IMG/VR virus record: IMGVR_UViG_3300009537_000033
Location: 1-45,203 of that record
Source: a virus
Length of the DNA stretch: 45,203 nucleotides
Reading direction: 5' to 3' (one strand)
The translations under genes were made by a program, and so were the position numbers. The notes under the pieces were generated by a model. That model searched no databases, had not been told where the DNA came from, and saw nothing but the letters and a program-made list of their open reading frames with translations. The first letter of the stretch is position 1. Every line of letters begins with the position of its first letter. Below, one piece after another: positions 22,101-29,473 of this stretch.

Positions 22101-22832
22101 GTCCTCCATGCGGAACTGGATGGTGCCTTCAGCGCTGACGCGACCGTACAGGCCACGCTCGGGGCCAGCGTCACCGCCGATGCCGTCATCAAGGGTGCTC
22201 AAACTGCCTCCTTCACGGCTGACGCGGTCATCAAGGGGGACCGCGTCTCGTCGCTTGCCGCTGACGCGATTATCGCACGCGCCCAGAGTGCTTCGTTCAC
22301 CGCCGACGCCATCGTCCAGGCCACGCCGACCGCCTCCTTCACGGCCGACGCATGGCTCGTCGTCGGCAGCACGACGGATTCCTTCACCGCGGATGCGGTC
22401 ATCCGTGGGACACATAGTGGTACCCTGACTGCAGACGCAGTGCTGTCTGCCACGCAGGCAGCCACGTTCGCCGCAGACGCGGTCATCGCGAAGACACAGA
22501 GCCAGGCCCTCATCGCCGACGCGGTGCTTCTGGCGACCCGGACGGCCGGTATCACTGCAGATGCCGTCTTCCTGTCCCCGCGAACCGCCTCCTTCGCCGC
22601 CGATGCGGTGATCACCGACCTCATCAAGGTCGGCTCCTTCACCGCTGACGCGTGGATCCGCGGCCTCCATCCGTACGCCCTCGGCGCCGAGAACGAGACC
22701 ACCGGGTTCCTCGGCCATGAGGTCACGGCGACAGACTTCCTCGGGCAGGAGTCGGAGACGCTGTTCCTCGGCAACGAGCCCTACCGCCCAGCCTTGGGCT
22801 CCTTCACCGCTGACGCGGTCATCGTGCTGTGA
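19125..22832 (+). CDS. Large repeat protein: lectin-like N-terminal half and 44 TAD repeats, 1235 aa
   Basis: Residues 1-180 form a beta-rich Thr/Ala/Ser/Gly domain. About 190-400 (HWSERFAGNSG..., GYYYRFYFRMPDV, WYGVEVQADLS, VVYVDDIAV) look like a concanavalin A/LamG-like sandwich. About 400-575 is another beta domain. From 580 to 1183 lie 43 tandem units of 14 residues (two have 15), consensus (G/A)SFTADAVIxxxQx. A short FLGxE micro-repeat follows, and a final copy ends the protein. This design suits a long virion appendage or adhesin; attachment by the head or tail is not visible. It lies at the end of the glycosyltransferase block, which raises the possibility of glycosylation of its Ser/Thr residues (inference). 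The start overlaps the preceding stop; no signal peptide is present. Confidence 0.85.
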   Translation: MAAVKWYFTATGLGLSGYTDDPADNEVELSTTAPGSGTLSASIAKGSAEAWAAAGTDAAPHASTHRDWSALPASQTTISVDVNSTHADLTLNPSALARWDSSGAEQANSGGVAGWDSNSGTGTKVWTNTGAANLGVAATTDLFGAVVVVDNGGHMDPQTIVINLGSSTYVEFSGGAPASLSLVCGAECQIHNTGSGAAADSHWSERFAGNSGTPEASTTEARSGAYSLYFSSVTGSQISRLGHDLGAPGSQKGYYYRFYFRMPDVTPTNDVIIGWLGGSTNQDGIGVMLDVSEGTIRLVGTTNLNGAHTPYSSTNDFAPSVDTWYGVEVQADLSVTNSYVAQWRTWSEAAGWSSSEEITTIAGQTSSDPLFYVGVITDAGEADWVVYVDDIAVGPASWTGAFYDDTGTNGVSGKVLRYSPTSDGNHSVLVTGNFQKDGTTDIAEADTDTYQWVDDADMEGTGDYVNGNGADDSDWLRWAFADESTEDDPRGVSVVGHLVGANGNIFMDTTLVQPFPTSGAGTGFLQGVLAQHSSAVAWTRTLINSTEIRFKAQNSGDTPQVHSIALEVEWTAEGASTVNGSFTADAVIKDTQAGSFTADAIVQREQAGSFTADAVIVREQVGSLTADAIIFATIENSLAADAVLYKEQAATFTADAYLLNRVTGSLVADAVVRAPQGATLTADAVVAATQQAQITADAVVFKSQTASLDADAVVLAVQAAGLTGDAIVQRQLEGSYTADAVLYREQTGQFTADAWILGGGMAGFTADAVVKAPISAGLAVDAVIFRVQVGSFDVDAVIAAEQTDQFAADAVLRKAQVGSLSADAVITANVVGSLTADAVIKGAQTASFTADAVIFGTIAAAFTADAVVLAAGTGGFSADATLLRVQAQQATADAVLHREQSAVFTADAWVAGSGTAGITADAVLLGERTGGFAADALIRIVVESDFDASAIILAPVEASLTADATILRTQGDGLAVDAVIQRGQVDTFTADAVLHAELDGAFSADATVQATLGASVTADAVIKGAQTASFTADAVIKGDRVSSLAADAIIARAQSASFTADAIVQATPTASFTADAWLVVGSTTDSFTADAVIRGTHSGTLTADAVLSATQAATFAADAVIAKTQSQALIADAVLLATRTAGITADAVFLSPRTASFAADAVITDLIKVGSFTADAWIRGLHPYALGAENETTGFLGHEVTATDFLGQESETLFLGNEPYRPALGSFTADAVIVL
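21633..21686 (+). repeat. 54-bp exact duplicate, copy 1
   Basis: These 54 bases recur unchanged at 22179-22232. They span parts of units 19 and 20 of the 14-residue array. The offset is 546 bp, exactly 13 repeat lengths. Confidence 0.9.
22179..22232 (+). repeat. 54-bp exact duplicate, copy 2
   Basis: Second copy of the sequence at 21633-21686, in units 32 and 33. The bases on each side differ, so the match is a discrete block and marks recent duplication or recombination within the array. Confidence 0.9.
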
Positions 22833-22838
22833 GGTCAC

Positions 22839-23162
22839 ATGCAGTGGACATCCGGGGACACCGGGCCTCCCTATCAAGCCCGGATCCCGCTTCTCGACGC
22901 TGACGACGAACCCACCGGCTCCTACGTCGACCTGACGGGTGCGTCCGTCAACTTCCAGATGCGTCGTGCGGACGACAAGAACTACCGGGTGAACCAGCCA
23001 GCCTCCGTCGTCGGGGACCCCACCGAGGGTCGAGTCCGCTACGACTGGTCCACGAACGACCTCGCCGTGCCTGGCGAGTACGAGGTCCAATGGGAAATCA
23101 CGCTGGCAGACACGACCATCCAGACGACGAAGAAGGAGACCATCACGGTCCTCCGACAGTAA
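22839..23162 (+). CDS. BppU-N-like baseplate/tail-tip domain protein, 107 aa
   Basis: ATG 22839 begins 6 bases after the repeat gene's stop. The sequence has the N-terminal BppU pattern: GDTGPPYQARIPLLDADDEPTG, YVDLTGASVNFQMRR, EGRVRYDWSTNDLAVPGEYEVQWEITLADTTIQTTKKETITV. In known phages this domain attaches receptor-binding proteins to the baseplate or forms part of the tail tip. Here it stands alone in the island between the repeat protein and a small gene. It may link the repeat protein to the virion, which would fit its position; that is inferred. Confidence 0.75.
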   Translation: MQWTSGDTGPPYQARIPLLDADDEPTGSYVDLTGASVNFQMRRADDKNYRVNQPASVVGDPTEGRVRYDWSTNDLAVPGEYEVQWEITLADTTIQTTKKETITVLRQ

Positions 23163-23293
23163 GGGGCAAGAACGGGGCCATCTACATCCAGCGGGACGGC
23201 ACCCCGTACGACCCCCTCAAGGGGCAGACCCTGTGTTGCTGGGATCTTCCCTGCCCACACCGTAAGCCCTCCGGGCGCGGAAGGAGACCATGA
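23090..23293 (+). CDS. Small Cys-rich protein, start uncertain, 67 aa
   Basis: The C-terminal 45 residues (NGAIYIQRDGTPYDPLKG, then TLCCWDLPCPHRKPSG) look like a real small zinc-site protein, and the stop overlaps the next ATG (ATGA). The only ordinary start in frame is ATG 23090, 73 bases inside the previous gene, which would make an odd His/Asp-rich N-terminus. A rarer start near 23160 is possible. I keep the longest version with low confidence in its start. Function unknown. Confidence 0.45.
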   Translation: MGNHAGRHDHPDDEEGDHHGPPTVRGKNGAIYIQRDGTPYDPLKGQTLCCWDLPCPHRKPSGRGRRP

Positions 23294-24576
23294 GCAAGGT
23301 GCTGTGGCTCTCCGATGGTGGCTGTCACACCGGCTTCGGCCGGGTGACCCACGAGATCGGAGAGCGTCTCGTGCTGTCCTACGGCCACGAGATCCACGTC
23401 CTCGCGACGAACCACAAGGGTGACGACTTCCCGTCAATCCTCGACAAGTCCCAGAAGACGCCCCTCTGGCTGTACCGGCCGAACGCGGGCATCGGTGAGG
23501 ACATCTACGGGAACTCGAGGATCATCGAGATGCTCGGCAAGGTCGAGCCCGACGTAGTCTTCATGCTGAACGACCCGCAGGTGCTGCTGGGGCAGCTCTT
23601 CAAGAACAACTTCGACGGCCAGCGCTTCCTGCTGCGGGACCCGATGACCGGGCAGATGCGGAAGCTGCTCTTCTACGTCCCGTGTGACGGCTACAACCTG
23701 CCGCCCGACTGGACCGAGATCCTGCCGAAGGCGGGCAAGGTCGTGTGCATGTCGAAGTTCGGGCAGCGGCAGTACGAAGGCTCCGACATGGTCTACCACG
23801 GCGTGGACCCGGACAAGTTCTGGCCGGTGCGCGAGAAGCCCATCACGATGTCGGATGGCACGGTCATCCGGTCGAAGAAGGAAGCGAAGCGGAAGCTCAA
23901 CCTGGACCCTGACGGGTTCATGGTCCTCCGCGTCGACACCAACTCCGGGCGCAAGGACTACGCCAGCCTCGTGCGGGCGCTGGTCCCCGTCATGAGGCGA
24001 CACTCAGAGGTGCAGGCGTGGTTCCACTGCGGCCAGGACGCATCGTCCGGTGCAGCAGCCACGAACCTGAACGTCCTCATCAGCCGATACCAAGATGAGA
24101 TCTCCGGCGAGAGGTTCTTCTTCCCTGACCTGCACAACACCTTCATCGGGTGGTCCGATGAGGACATGAACGCCCTGTTCGCGGCGGCGGACCTGTTCGT
24201 TTCTACCTCTCGCGGGGAGGGCTTCGGCCTGACGCTCGCGGAGGCGGCGATGACAGAGACCCCGATCATCGCGCAGGACTGCTCGTCCATCACCGAGGTC
24301 GTCGGCCCTGGCGGGCGACTCGTCGAACCCGGCGAGTGGCTCACCGTGCCGTCCGGCGAAGACGTCCGACTCGCGAACGTGGACGCCTTCACAGACGAGA
24401 TAGAGAGGCTCTACCAGTCAGCCGGTGCCAGACGGGACCTTGGCCGACAGGGCAGGGAACACGTCCTTTCGTCCTTCAGTTGGGACGAGGCGGCAAAGCG
24501 TTTCGACGAGCTCATCCAAGGGCTCGTCCACGAGAGGCCCAGCCCTGCTGCTGGCTCGGAGGTACTCACACCATGA
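23290..24576 (+). CDS. GT4-family glycosyltransferase (GT-B fold), 428 aa
   Basis: ATG 23290 follows AAGGAGACC. The N-terminal Rossmann-like domain starts VLWLSDGGCHTGFGRVTHEIGERL; the C-terminal domain has MVLRVDTNSGRKDYASLVRAL, WFHCGQDAS, and at residues 308-320 SRGEGFGLTLAEA, the E-x7-E motif (Glu310, Glu318) that binds the nucleotide-sugar donor. These features define GT4 enzymes. It is the last gene of the cargo island and overlaps the prohead protease (ATGA). Its place right before the head genes suggests it may be expressed with them, but no promoter evidence is available. Confidence 0.92.
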   Translation: MSKVLWLSDGGCHTGFGRVTHEIGERLVLSYGHEIHVLATNHKGDDFPSILDKSQKTPLWLYRPNAGIGEDIYGNSRIIEMLGKVEPDVVFMLNDPQVLLGQLFKNNFDGQRFLLRDPMTGQMRKLLFYVPCDGYNLPPDWTEILPKAGKVVCMSKFGQRQYEGSDMVYHGVDPDKFWPVREKPITMSDGTVIRSKKEAKRKLNLDPDGFMVLRVDTNSGRKDYASLVRALVPVMRRHSEVQAWFHCGQDASSGAAATNLNVLISRYQDEISGERFFFPDLHNTFIGWSDEDMNALFAAADLFVSTSRGEGFGLTLAEAAMTETPIIAQDCSSITEVVGPGGRLVEPGEWLTVPSGEDVRLANVDAFTDEIERLYQSAGARRDLGRQGREHVLSSFSWDEAAKRFDELIQGLVHERPSPAAGSEVLTP

Positions 24577-25778
24577 CCGATACACTGGATCCCGCGTTCG
24601 ACGTGCTCCCCGCGTCCGAGAAGTTCAAGATGTTCACGGGGCTGCTCAAGGCGTCCCGAGGCGGTGATGGCAAGATGCGCCTTCAGGGCATCGCGTCGTC
24701 CACGACCCGCGACCTGCACGGCGACGTGATGACCGAGTCCGCCCTGCGTGACATGGAGCGCGACGCCAACAACGGCCTGACCATCTTCCTGAACCACTCC
24801 TACGATGTCCCAGAGGACGTCGCCGGGTCGGCCACGGGCGCCAAGGTCACGCCGCGAGGCGTCGACGGGGACGGCAACCCCAACTTCGACCTCGACATGG
24901 AGGTCGTCATCGACCAGACGAACCCGCGGGCTATCAAGTCCTTCGAGTCCATCGAGAGCGGCACGAAGCTCGGGCTGTCCATCGGCGCGATGATCCCCGA
25001 GGGCGGGGCCAAGCGCGACCGCAAGACCAAGGCGCTCACCATCGAACACGTCCAGCTCATGGAGACCTCGATCGTCTCCATCCCGGCCAACCCCCGGAGC
25101 TGGATCAGCAACGCCGTCAAGGCCCTGAGCAAGGGTTCCGACCCCATCGACCTCGGCAGCCCCACGATGAAGATCGACGGGGACGAGTACGAGATCAAGG
25201 GGAGGATCGACGGCATCTCCCAGGTCATCGTCGGGAAGTCCAACGATGCCGACGATGACTCCACCGAGCCGGTGGAGGACAAGGACATCGAGCCGGACGT
25301 GCAAGACGCGTCCGTTCGTATCATCGAGATCGACACGGACGAGCCTTCGTCCGACGATCAGGCCCCATCGCAGGGAGCTGACGACAGCGAACCTGATACC
25401 GAGCCTGCGGCAGTGCAGGACGGGGCAGAGCCCCCAGAGGTCGACGAGACCCCTGACATCCAAGAGGAACTCGACGCAGCCACGCTGGCCGCGGCGAGCT
25501 ACACCCTGACCGTGGTCAACGATCTCACCGCGAAGATCGCAGAGCTCCACGGGCAGCTTCTCGAGGCTCAGGAGGCCACGAAGATCGCAGTGGCTCAGCG
25601 CGATGAGACTGCGGAGATGGCTGGGTTGATCATGACCCAGGCACGCACGATCATCGACAAGCTGGCCGACACCCCGATCGGTCGGAAGTCGAAGTTCCGC
25701 GAAGCGGCCAACGACTTCTCGCACCTCGAGGGGATCTACGACCAGCGGTTCCTGAAGCTCCTACAGCAAGGGGAATGA
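24573..25778 (+). CDS. HK97-type prohead protease fused to scaffold, 401 aa
   Basis: ATG 24573 overlaps the GT4 stop. Residues 15-180 form the U35 protease: LQGIASSTTRDLHGDVM, FLNHSYDVP (His75), LGLSIGAMIPEG (Ser136), HVQLMETSIVSIPANP (acidic residue 164). The remainder, residues 200-401, is acidic and low-complexity, followed by a coiled coil (LTAKIAELHGQLLEAQEATKIAVAQRDETAEMAGL), which fits a scaffold. Such fusions cut the scaffold and capsid N-termini during maturation. The major capsid protein begins 4 bases later. Confidence 0.9.
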   Translation: MTDTLDPAFDVLPASEKFKMFTGLLKASRGGDGKMRLQGIASSTTRDLHGDVMTESALRDMERDANNGLTIFLNHSYDVPEDVAGSATGAKVTPRGVDGDGNPNFDLDMEVVIDQTNPRAIKSFESIESGTKLGLSIGAMIPEGGAKRDRKTKALTIEHVQLMETSIVSIPANPRSWISNAVKALSKGSDPIDLGSPTMKIDGDEYEIKGRIDGISQVIVGKSNDADDDSTEPVEDKDIEPDVQDASVRIIEIDTDEPSSDDQAPSQGADDSEPDTEPAAVQDGAEPPEVDETPDIQEELDAATLAAASYTLTVVNDLTAKIAELHGQLLEAQEATKIAVAQRDETAEMAGLIMTQARTIIDKLADTPIGRKSKFREAANDFSHLEGIYDQRFLKLLQQGE

Positions 25779-25782
25779 ACCC

Positions 25783-27183
25783 ATGGACTACGAGCAGCAA
25801 CTCGAGCTGCTCAAGTCCACGAGTGAGACCCTCGAGAAGGTAGCGGGGCAGTTCGCCAAGCTCTCTGAGACGCCCTCTGGTGAGGTAGCGGCTCAGGCGG
25901 GCGTGGTCGAGCCTCCTGCGCCTGTGGCTCATCCAGGCACCCCTCCGGTGCAGGGCATCGAGCACCAGGCCACGCCACCGACTCGGCGGATCCTCTCCGT
26001 GGAAGATCAGCTCGAGATGAGAAAGACCCTGCGGGAACGCACCCCGCAGGAGCTCCACATGCTCTTCATGCAGCAGGCGAGCAAGAAGGACACGGGCATC
26101 CCGCTCGAGGCCTGGCTCGCGTCTGGTGGACGAGCACGCGAGGATCTCTGGGGTGGGATCGGCCGAGAGGTCAATCCCGACGTCCAGAAGCTTCTCGACA
26201 CGGGTGGAGCAGCGCCCATCATCAGGCAGGACTTGGAGCCCATCCTCTATGAGCTCTTCGTCCGCGAGTTCCCGGCCTGGGAGATGTTCTCCAAGGAACC
26301 GGCGAACGGCCTGACCCACACCTACCAGCAGAACACCTCGTTCGGTGACGCCCAGTTCATGCCTGAACTGGGTACCGTGACTGACGACAAGAGCGCGTAC
26401 GCCCGTCAGACCACGCCGATCGCGATCATCGCGACCCGGCGCGGCGTCTCGCTCAAGTCGCAGTTCGCGACCATCCAGTCGGGCTCCGGGTTCAACCCCG
26501 AGCAGCTCGAACTGACTGGTGGCCTCCGGGCCATCGCTCACCGGATGCAGGTCCAGATCTTCTCGGGCCACTCCACGGACTCGGGCGGTCTGGCGACCAA
26601 CGAGCTCGGTGCCTACGACGCGAACGCGTTCACGGGCCTGCGCTCCATCCTCAACTCGGCTCGCACCAAGACCGTCGACCCGCATGATGGCGGGGCCACG
26701 GCCGGTGCGATGCGTACCGCCTGGAACCAGGCGTGCGTCGAGATCATGAACATCAGTCCGGGCCGACCGAACGTGATCTTCATGAACCCGGTCGACAAGG
26801 AGGTCTTCGACGCGGCTCAGGACCAGAACGTTCGCTATGCGGACCAGCCTCTGGTCAATGTCGCGGTCGGCGTGAACACCAACGTGGTGAACACCGTCTT
26901 CGGTGCGCTGCCGCTGTTCCCGGTCCCCGGTGACAGCATCGGCTCCTACACCACGTCCGGGATCACGCTCCCGAGCGACCCCAGCGAGACGGTGCGAGAC
27001 TCGTACCTTCTCGACATGACGAGCATGTCGCTGCCCTATCTGGGAAGCGAGGGTCTCACCACCCTCGAGATCCCGGTCGGAGTCAGCGGCCAGCTCACCA
27101 GGCTCTACATCATCTTCGGGATGTTCGGCCTGGCAGTGAAGGCTCCGACCTACTCCAACAAGGTGCGTATCACCACCTCGTAG
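25783..27183 (+). CDS. Major capsid protein, HK97 fold, 466 aa
   Basis: ATG 25783 follows AAGGGG close to the protease stop. The N-terminal 130 residues are helical and Pro-rich and are probably the delta-like domain removed by the protease. Residues 140-200 show the HK97 N-arm and E-loop region (GGAAPIIRQDLEPILYELFVREFPAWEMFSKEPAN), followed by FGDAQFMPELG, VSLKSQFATIQSGSGFN, VNTVFGALPLFPVPGDS and LYIIFGMFGLAVKAP of the A/P domains. Its size fits. It ends before a strong hairpin. No lysine-isopeptide partner pair can be claimed from sequence alone. Confidence 0.92.
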   Translation: MDYEQQLELLKSTSETLEKVAGQFAKLSETPSGEVAAQAGVVEPPAPVAHPGTPPVQGIEHQATPPTRRILSVEDQLEMRKTLRERTPQELHMLFMQQASKKDTGIPLEAWLASGGRAREDLWGGIGREVNPDVQKLLDTGGAAPIIRQDLEPILYELFVREFPAWEMFSKEPANGLTHTYQQNTSFGDAQFMPELGTVTDDKSAYARQTTPIAIIATRRGVSLKSQFATIQSGSGFNPEQLELTGGLRAIAHRMQVQIFSGHSTDSGGLATNELGAYDANAFTGLRSILNSARTKTVDPHDGGATAGAMRTAWNQACVEIMNISPGRPNVIFMNPVDKEVFDAAQDQNVRYADQPLVNVAVGVNTNVVNTVFGALPLFPVPGDSIGSYTTSGITLPSDPSETVRDSYLLDMTSMSLPYLGSEGLTTLEIPVGVSGQLTRLYIIFGMFGLAVKAPTYSNKVRITTS

Positions 27184-27196
27184 GAGGGAGAGGGCT

Positions 27197-27224
27197 GGGG
27201 GTGGATCCTCGCGGGTCCACCCCC
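27197..27224 (+). terminator. Terminator-like hairpin after the capsid gene
   Basis: GGGGGTGGA (27197-27205) pairs with TCCACCCCC (27216-27224); the inner bases extend it to about 12 bp around a small loop. There is no T-run. In high GC genomes such hairpins after capsid genes may lower downstream transcription or protect the capsid mRNA. The next gene has its own ribosome site AGGAGG. Confidence 0.65.
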
Positions 27225-27240
27225 TCCACCAGGAGGCCCG

Positions 27241-28140
27241 ATGCCTGAGTACGTCACGCCAGAACGCTTCAAGACGATGGGAACCGGCGTCGACCTGGCA
27301 GAGGTCGAGGACTTCGAGTTGCGCTCAATCCTGCGTCGTGCATCGGACCGGGTGAACGCCATCACTGCGGCACCGTACGGCCATGACTTCCGCGGCGGCT
27401 CCGTCGTCAACGAAGAGCACCCGTGGAACCCCGGCAACGGGGTCTCCGTGCAGGCCGAACGGTCGGTCTTCCTGCACAACTACCCCATCGTGTCCGTGAG
27501 CAAGCTGCACATCAGGCTCACCAACACGCAGTACATCGCGTTCCAGTCGAACGAGCTCTACGTCACGGAGCGGTTCGTGGAGATCACCAGCCTGGCCATG
27601 ACGTCGATCGGCCTGTTCGGGGCGTTCATCGTCCCTGAGATCGGCTTGGCGCACCCGCGCTCAAGCACCGACTACGTCTACGGCCAGACCTTCGCGAAGA
27701 CCGGCGAGGGGCTCGACCAGACGGACGGGAAGACTTGGCGAGCGCAGGATCAATGGTGGGACGACTCCGAGACCGTCACTGTCTACGTGGATGGCGTAGA
27801 GAAGAGCGCCAGCGAGTACACCATCAACTACGACGAGGGGACCATCGAGATCACCACGCCGATTGACGGGCTTCCGGCCGGGTCGGTGGTGACGGCCGAC
27901 TACACGACGAAGCTCGGTGAGGGCATCGCCACTGCCACCAGCATCCTTGCGGCCGAAGCACTCTCGGATGCCGAGAACCGCCGACGCGGCATGGCTGGCC
28001 TGCGGTCGCTGCGGGTCGGAGAGATCGCCCTCGAGAAGGACCAGACGATGCGCGGCAGTCAGACGCTCGCGACGCCTGCTCAACTCGAGGCCGAGACCTA
28101 CCTCAACGGGTGGCGGTTCTTCACGGCGATGGGTGTTTGA
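27241..28140 (+). CDS. Head-tail connector (gp6-like) with extra beta module, 299 aa
   Basis: ATG 27241 has CAGGAGGCCCG upstream. The helical N-terminus (YVTPERFKTMG, LAEVEDFELRSILRRASDRVNAIT) and C-terminus (EALSDAENRRRGMAGLRSLRVGEIAL) resemble gp6-like connector proteins that sit under the portal. The middle is larger than in simple gp6 proteins. Residues 177-222 (ETVTVYVDGVEKSASEYTINYDE...) form a small beta module that also appears in two tail proteins of this phage. It directly follows the capsid and precedes the stopper. The placement is firm; the module is unusual. Confidence 0.82.
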   Translation: MPEYVTPERFKTMGTGVDLAEVEDFELRSILRRASDRVNAITAAPYGHDFRGGSVVNEEHPWNPGNGVSVQAERSVFLHNYPIVSVSKLHIRLTNTQYIAFQSNELYVTERFVEITSLAMTSIGLFGAFIVPEIGLAHPRSSTDYVYGQTFAKTGEGLDQTDGKTWRAQDQWWDDSETVTVYVDGVEKSASEYTINYDEGTIEITTPIDGLPAGSVVTADYTTKLGEGIATATSILAAEALSDAENRRRGMAGLRSLRVGEIALEKDQTMRGSQTLATPAQLEAETYLNGWRFFTAMGV

Positions 28141-28517
28141 TGGCACTCCTGACGCTGAAGCAGCTCCAATCCATCCAGAAGCTCGGTGAGCAGTCGTTCG
28201 CCGTGCAGGTCGTCATCCAGCACAAGTTGCCATTCGAGAAGGACGACTCGAACCCGATGGGCGACTCGGTCATCAGCTACAAGACCACCACCACGACGGT
28301 GAATGGCTGGCTGGTCCCGTCCAGTTCGCGGGACTTCTCCGTGGGTGTCGCCCAAGTGCTCACGGAGGGCGACTTCCGCCTCCGCGTGCCCGCGGGGACG
28401 GACGTCGAGCCGGGTGATCGTGTGACCGTCTCGGGCAACGACTACGCTGTGTCGGAGTCCACGACGGAACAGACGTGGCCAGAGTGGATCACCGTGAGGT
28501 TGCGAAGGATCCAATGA
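28140..28517 (+). CDS. Head-closure (stopper) protein, 125 aa
   Basis: ATG 28140 overlaps the connector stop (TGATG). The protein is beta-rich: AVQVVIQHKLPF, TTTTTVNGWLVPSSSRDFSVG, DFRLRVPAGTDVEPGDRVTVSGNDYAVSES, WPEWITVRLRRI. This pattern, with VEPGDRVTV-x-G near the middle, is typical of phage head-tail stopper proteins. Its position as the second gene after the capsid fits. It overlaps the next gene (ATGA). Confidence 0.78.
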   Translation: MALLTLKQLQSIQKLGEQSFAVQVVIQHKLPFEKDDSNPMGDSVISYKTTTTTVNGWLVPSSSRDFSVGVAQVLTEGDFRLRVPAGTDVEPGDRVTVSGNDYAVSESTTEQTWPEWITVRLRRIQ

Positions 28518-29473
28518 CAGCAGAGGTCAGCATCGACTTCGACCGCATCGAGCGCGGGCTGCGCGGGAACGCGGCTCGAGCGGTGCAGGCCACCCTGTCA
28601 TGGACAGAGGACCGGGCCAAGCACTACGCCCCGGTCCGCGAGGCGTTCGACAAGAGCCAGGACAGCCGGCGCCCCGGCGACCACCTGGCGCACGAGCGGG
28701 GCCTCGTCATCCGGCACGACTCGGATGCGGACCGCGACCGCTTCATGACGAACTTCAAGCGCTCCCGTCGCAAGGAGCGACAGGTGGTCGTGAAGGAGCC
28801 CTTCCATGCGGGGGCGTACATCGGTCGCCAGCGCCGCGGTGGCGTCGCTGACCCGGCCGGGGAGCAGAGCAGCCGACGCTTCGGCACGGCCAACTCCTAC
28901 TTCCCCATCTTCCGCCTCGGGCGGGAGGTCGCTACAGGGTTGGACTCCTTCCGGCGCGTCCGGCAGCGGGGCGGTCGGGCGCAGTTGCTCACCGACCCGC
29001 AGGGACGACAGACCTTCGGCCTCGAGCCGCAGGTCGTCCTGCGTGGCCAGCGCGGGATGAACCAGACGCTGCGGGCGACGACCAACGGCTACGGCTATGC
29101 GGAGGCCAGTGCCGACAACCGCCTGAACAAGCGCGGTCGGTACGAGCTCCGGTTCGCCGCACGCGACGACATCGACCCGGTGACCGAGCGGGCCACCGGG
29201 ACGAAGTCATTCCGCAGGGCGGCGACCTATCGGGGCGCGTCGGGCGTCGAGACGATCGGCGGTCGCCTGCGTGGTGAGATCTATGCGACCCAAGTCCGCG
29301 CTACTGCCAGCGAGATCTCTGGTGAGGTGGTATCACCGACCGAATACTCGGTCTATCAGGAGTACGGCACGGTGCATCACCGCGCCCAACCTTTCATGCG
29401 GCCAGCACTCTATGACGCGAGGCAAGTGCTTCACGATCAGACGGTGAAGGCCATGGCGTCGGGGATCGGCTGA
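28514..29473 (+). CDS. HK97 gp10-like tail completion protein, 319 aa
   Basis: ATG 28514 overlaps the stopper. The C-terminal 55 residues contain YSVYQEYGTVHHRAQPFMRPAL, the family pattern 'E-Y-G-T ... P-F-M-R-P-A' of gp10-like neck proteins. The N-terminal 200 residues are very Arg-rich with repeated basic stretches and are longer than usual for the family; the extra middle domain is unrecognised. These proteins join the tail to the neck. The position between stopper and terminator fits. It ends one base into the next gene. Confidence 0.8.
   Translation: MTAEVSIDFDRIERGLRGNAARAVQATLSWTEDRAKHYAPVREAFDKSQDSRRPGDHLAHERGLVIRHDSDADRDRFMTNFKRSRRKERQVVVKEPFHAGAYIGRQRRGGVADPAGEQSSRRFGTANSYFPIFRLGREVATGLDSFRRVRQRGGRAQLLTDPQGRQTFGLEPQVVLRGQRGMNQTLRATTNGYGYAEASADNRLNKRGRYELRFAARDDIDPVTERATGTKSFRRAATYRGASGVETIGGRLRGEIYATQVRATASEISGEVVSPTEYSVYQEYGTVHHRAQPFMRPALYDARQVLHDQTVKAMASGIG

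Larger units (their letters stand above)
20862..22673 (+). repeat. Tandem 42-bp coding repeats (43 units)
   Basis: Forty-three in-frame units of 42 bp (two of 45 bp) encode the 14-residue motif (G/A)SFTADAVIxxxQx. Ala, Asp and Ala of the TADA core are the most conserved. DNA identity between neighbours is low because positions 10-14 vary, so old units have drifted, while one 54-bp pair is identical. A forty-fourth copy lies apart at 22797-22829. Confidence 0.95.

Noticed and set aside
20862-22673. Possible CRISPR array from regular 42-bp spacing
   Set aside because: The periodicity is coding, units are contiguous without repeat-spacer alternation, no cas genes are present, and only the TADA codons are conserved.
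21117-23090. 657-residue minus-strand frame opposite the repeats
   Set aside because: The 42-bp periodic coding array keeps the antisense frame open by the same periodicity. It shows no domain or ribosome site.
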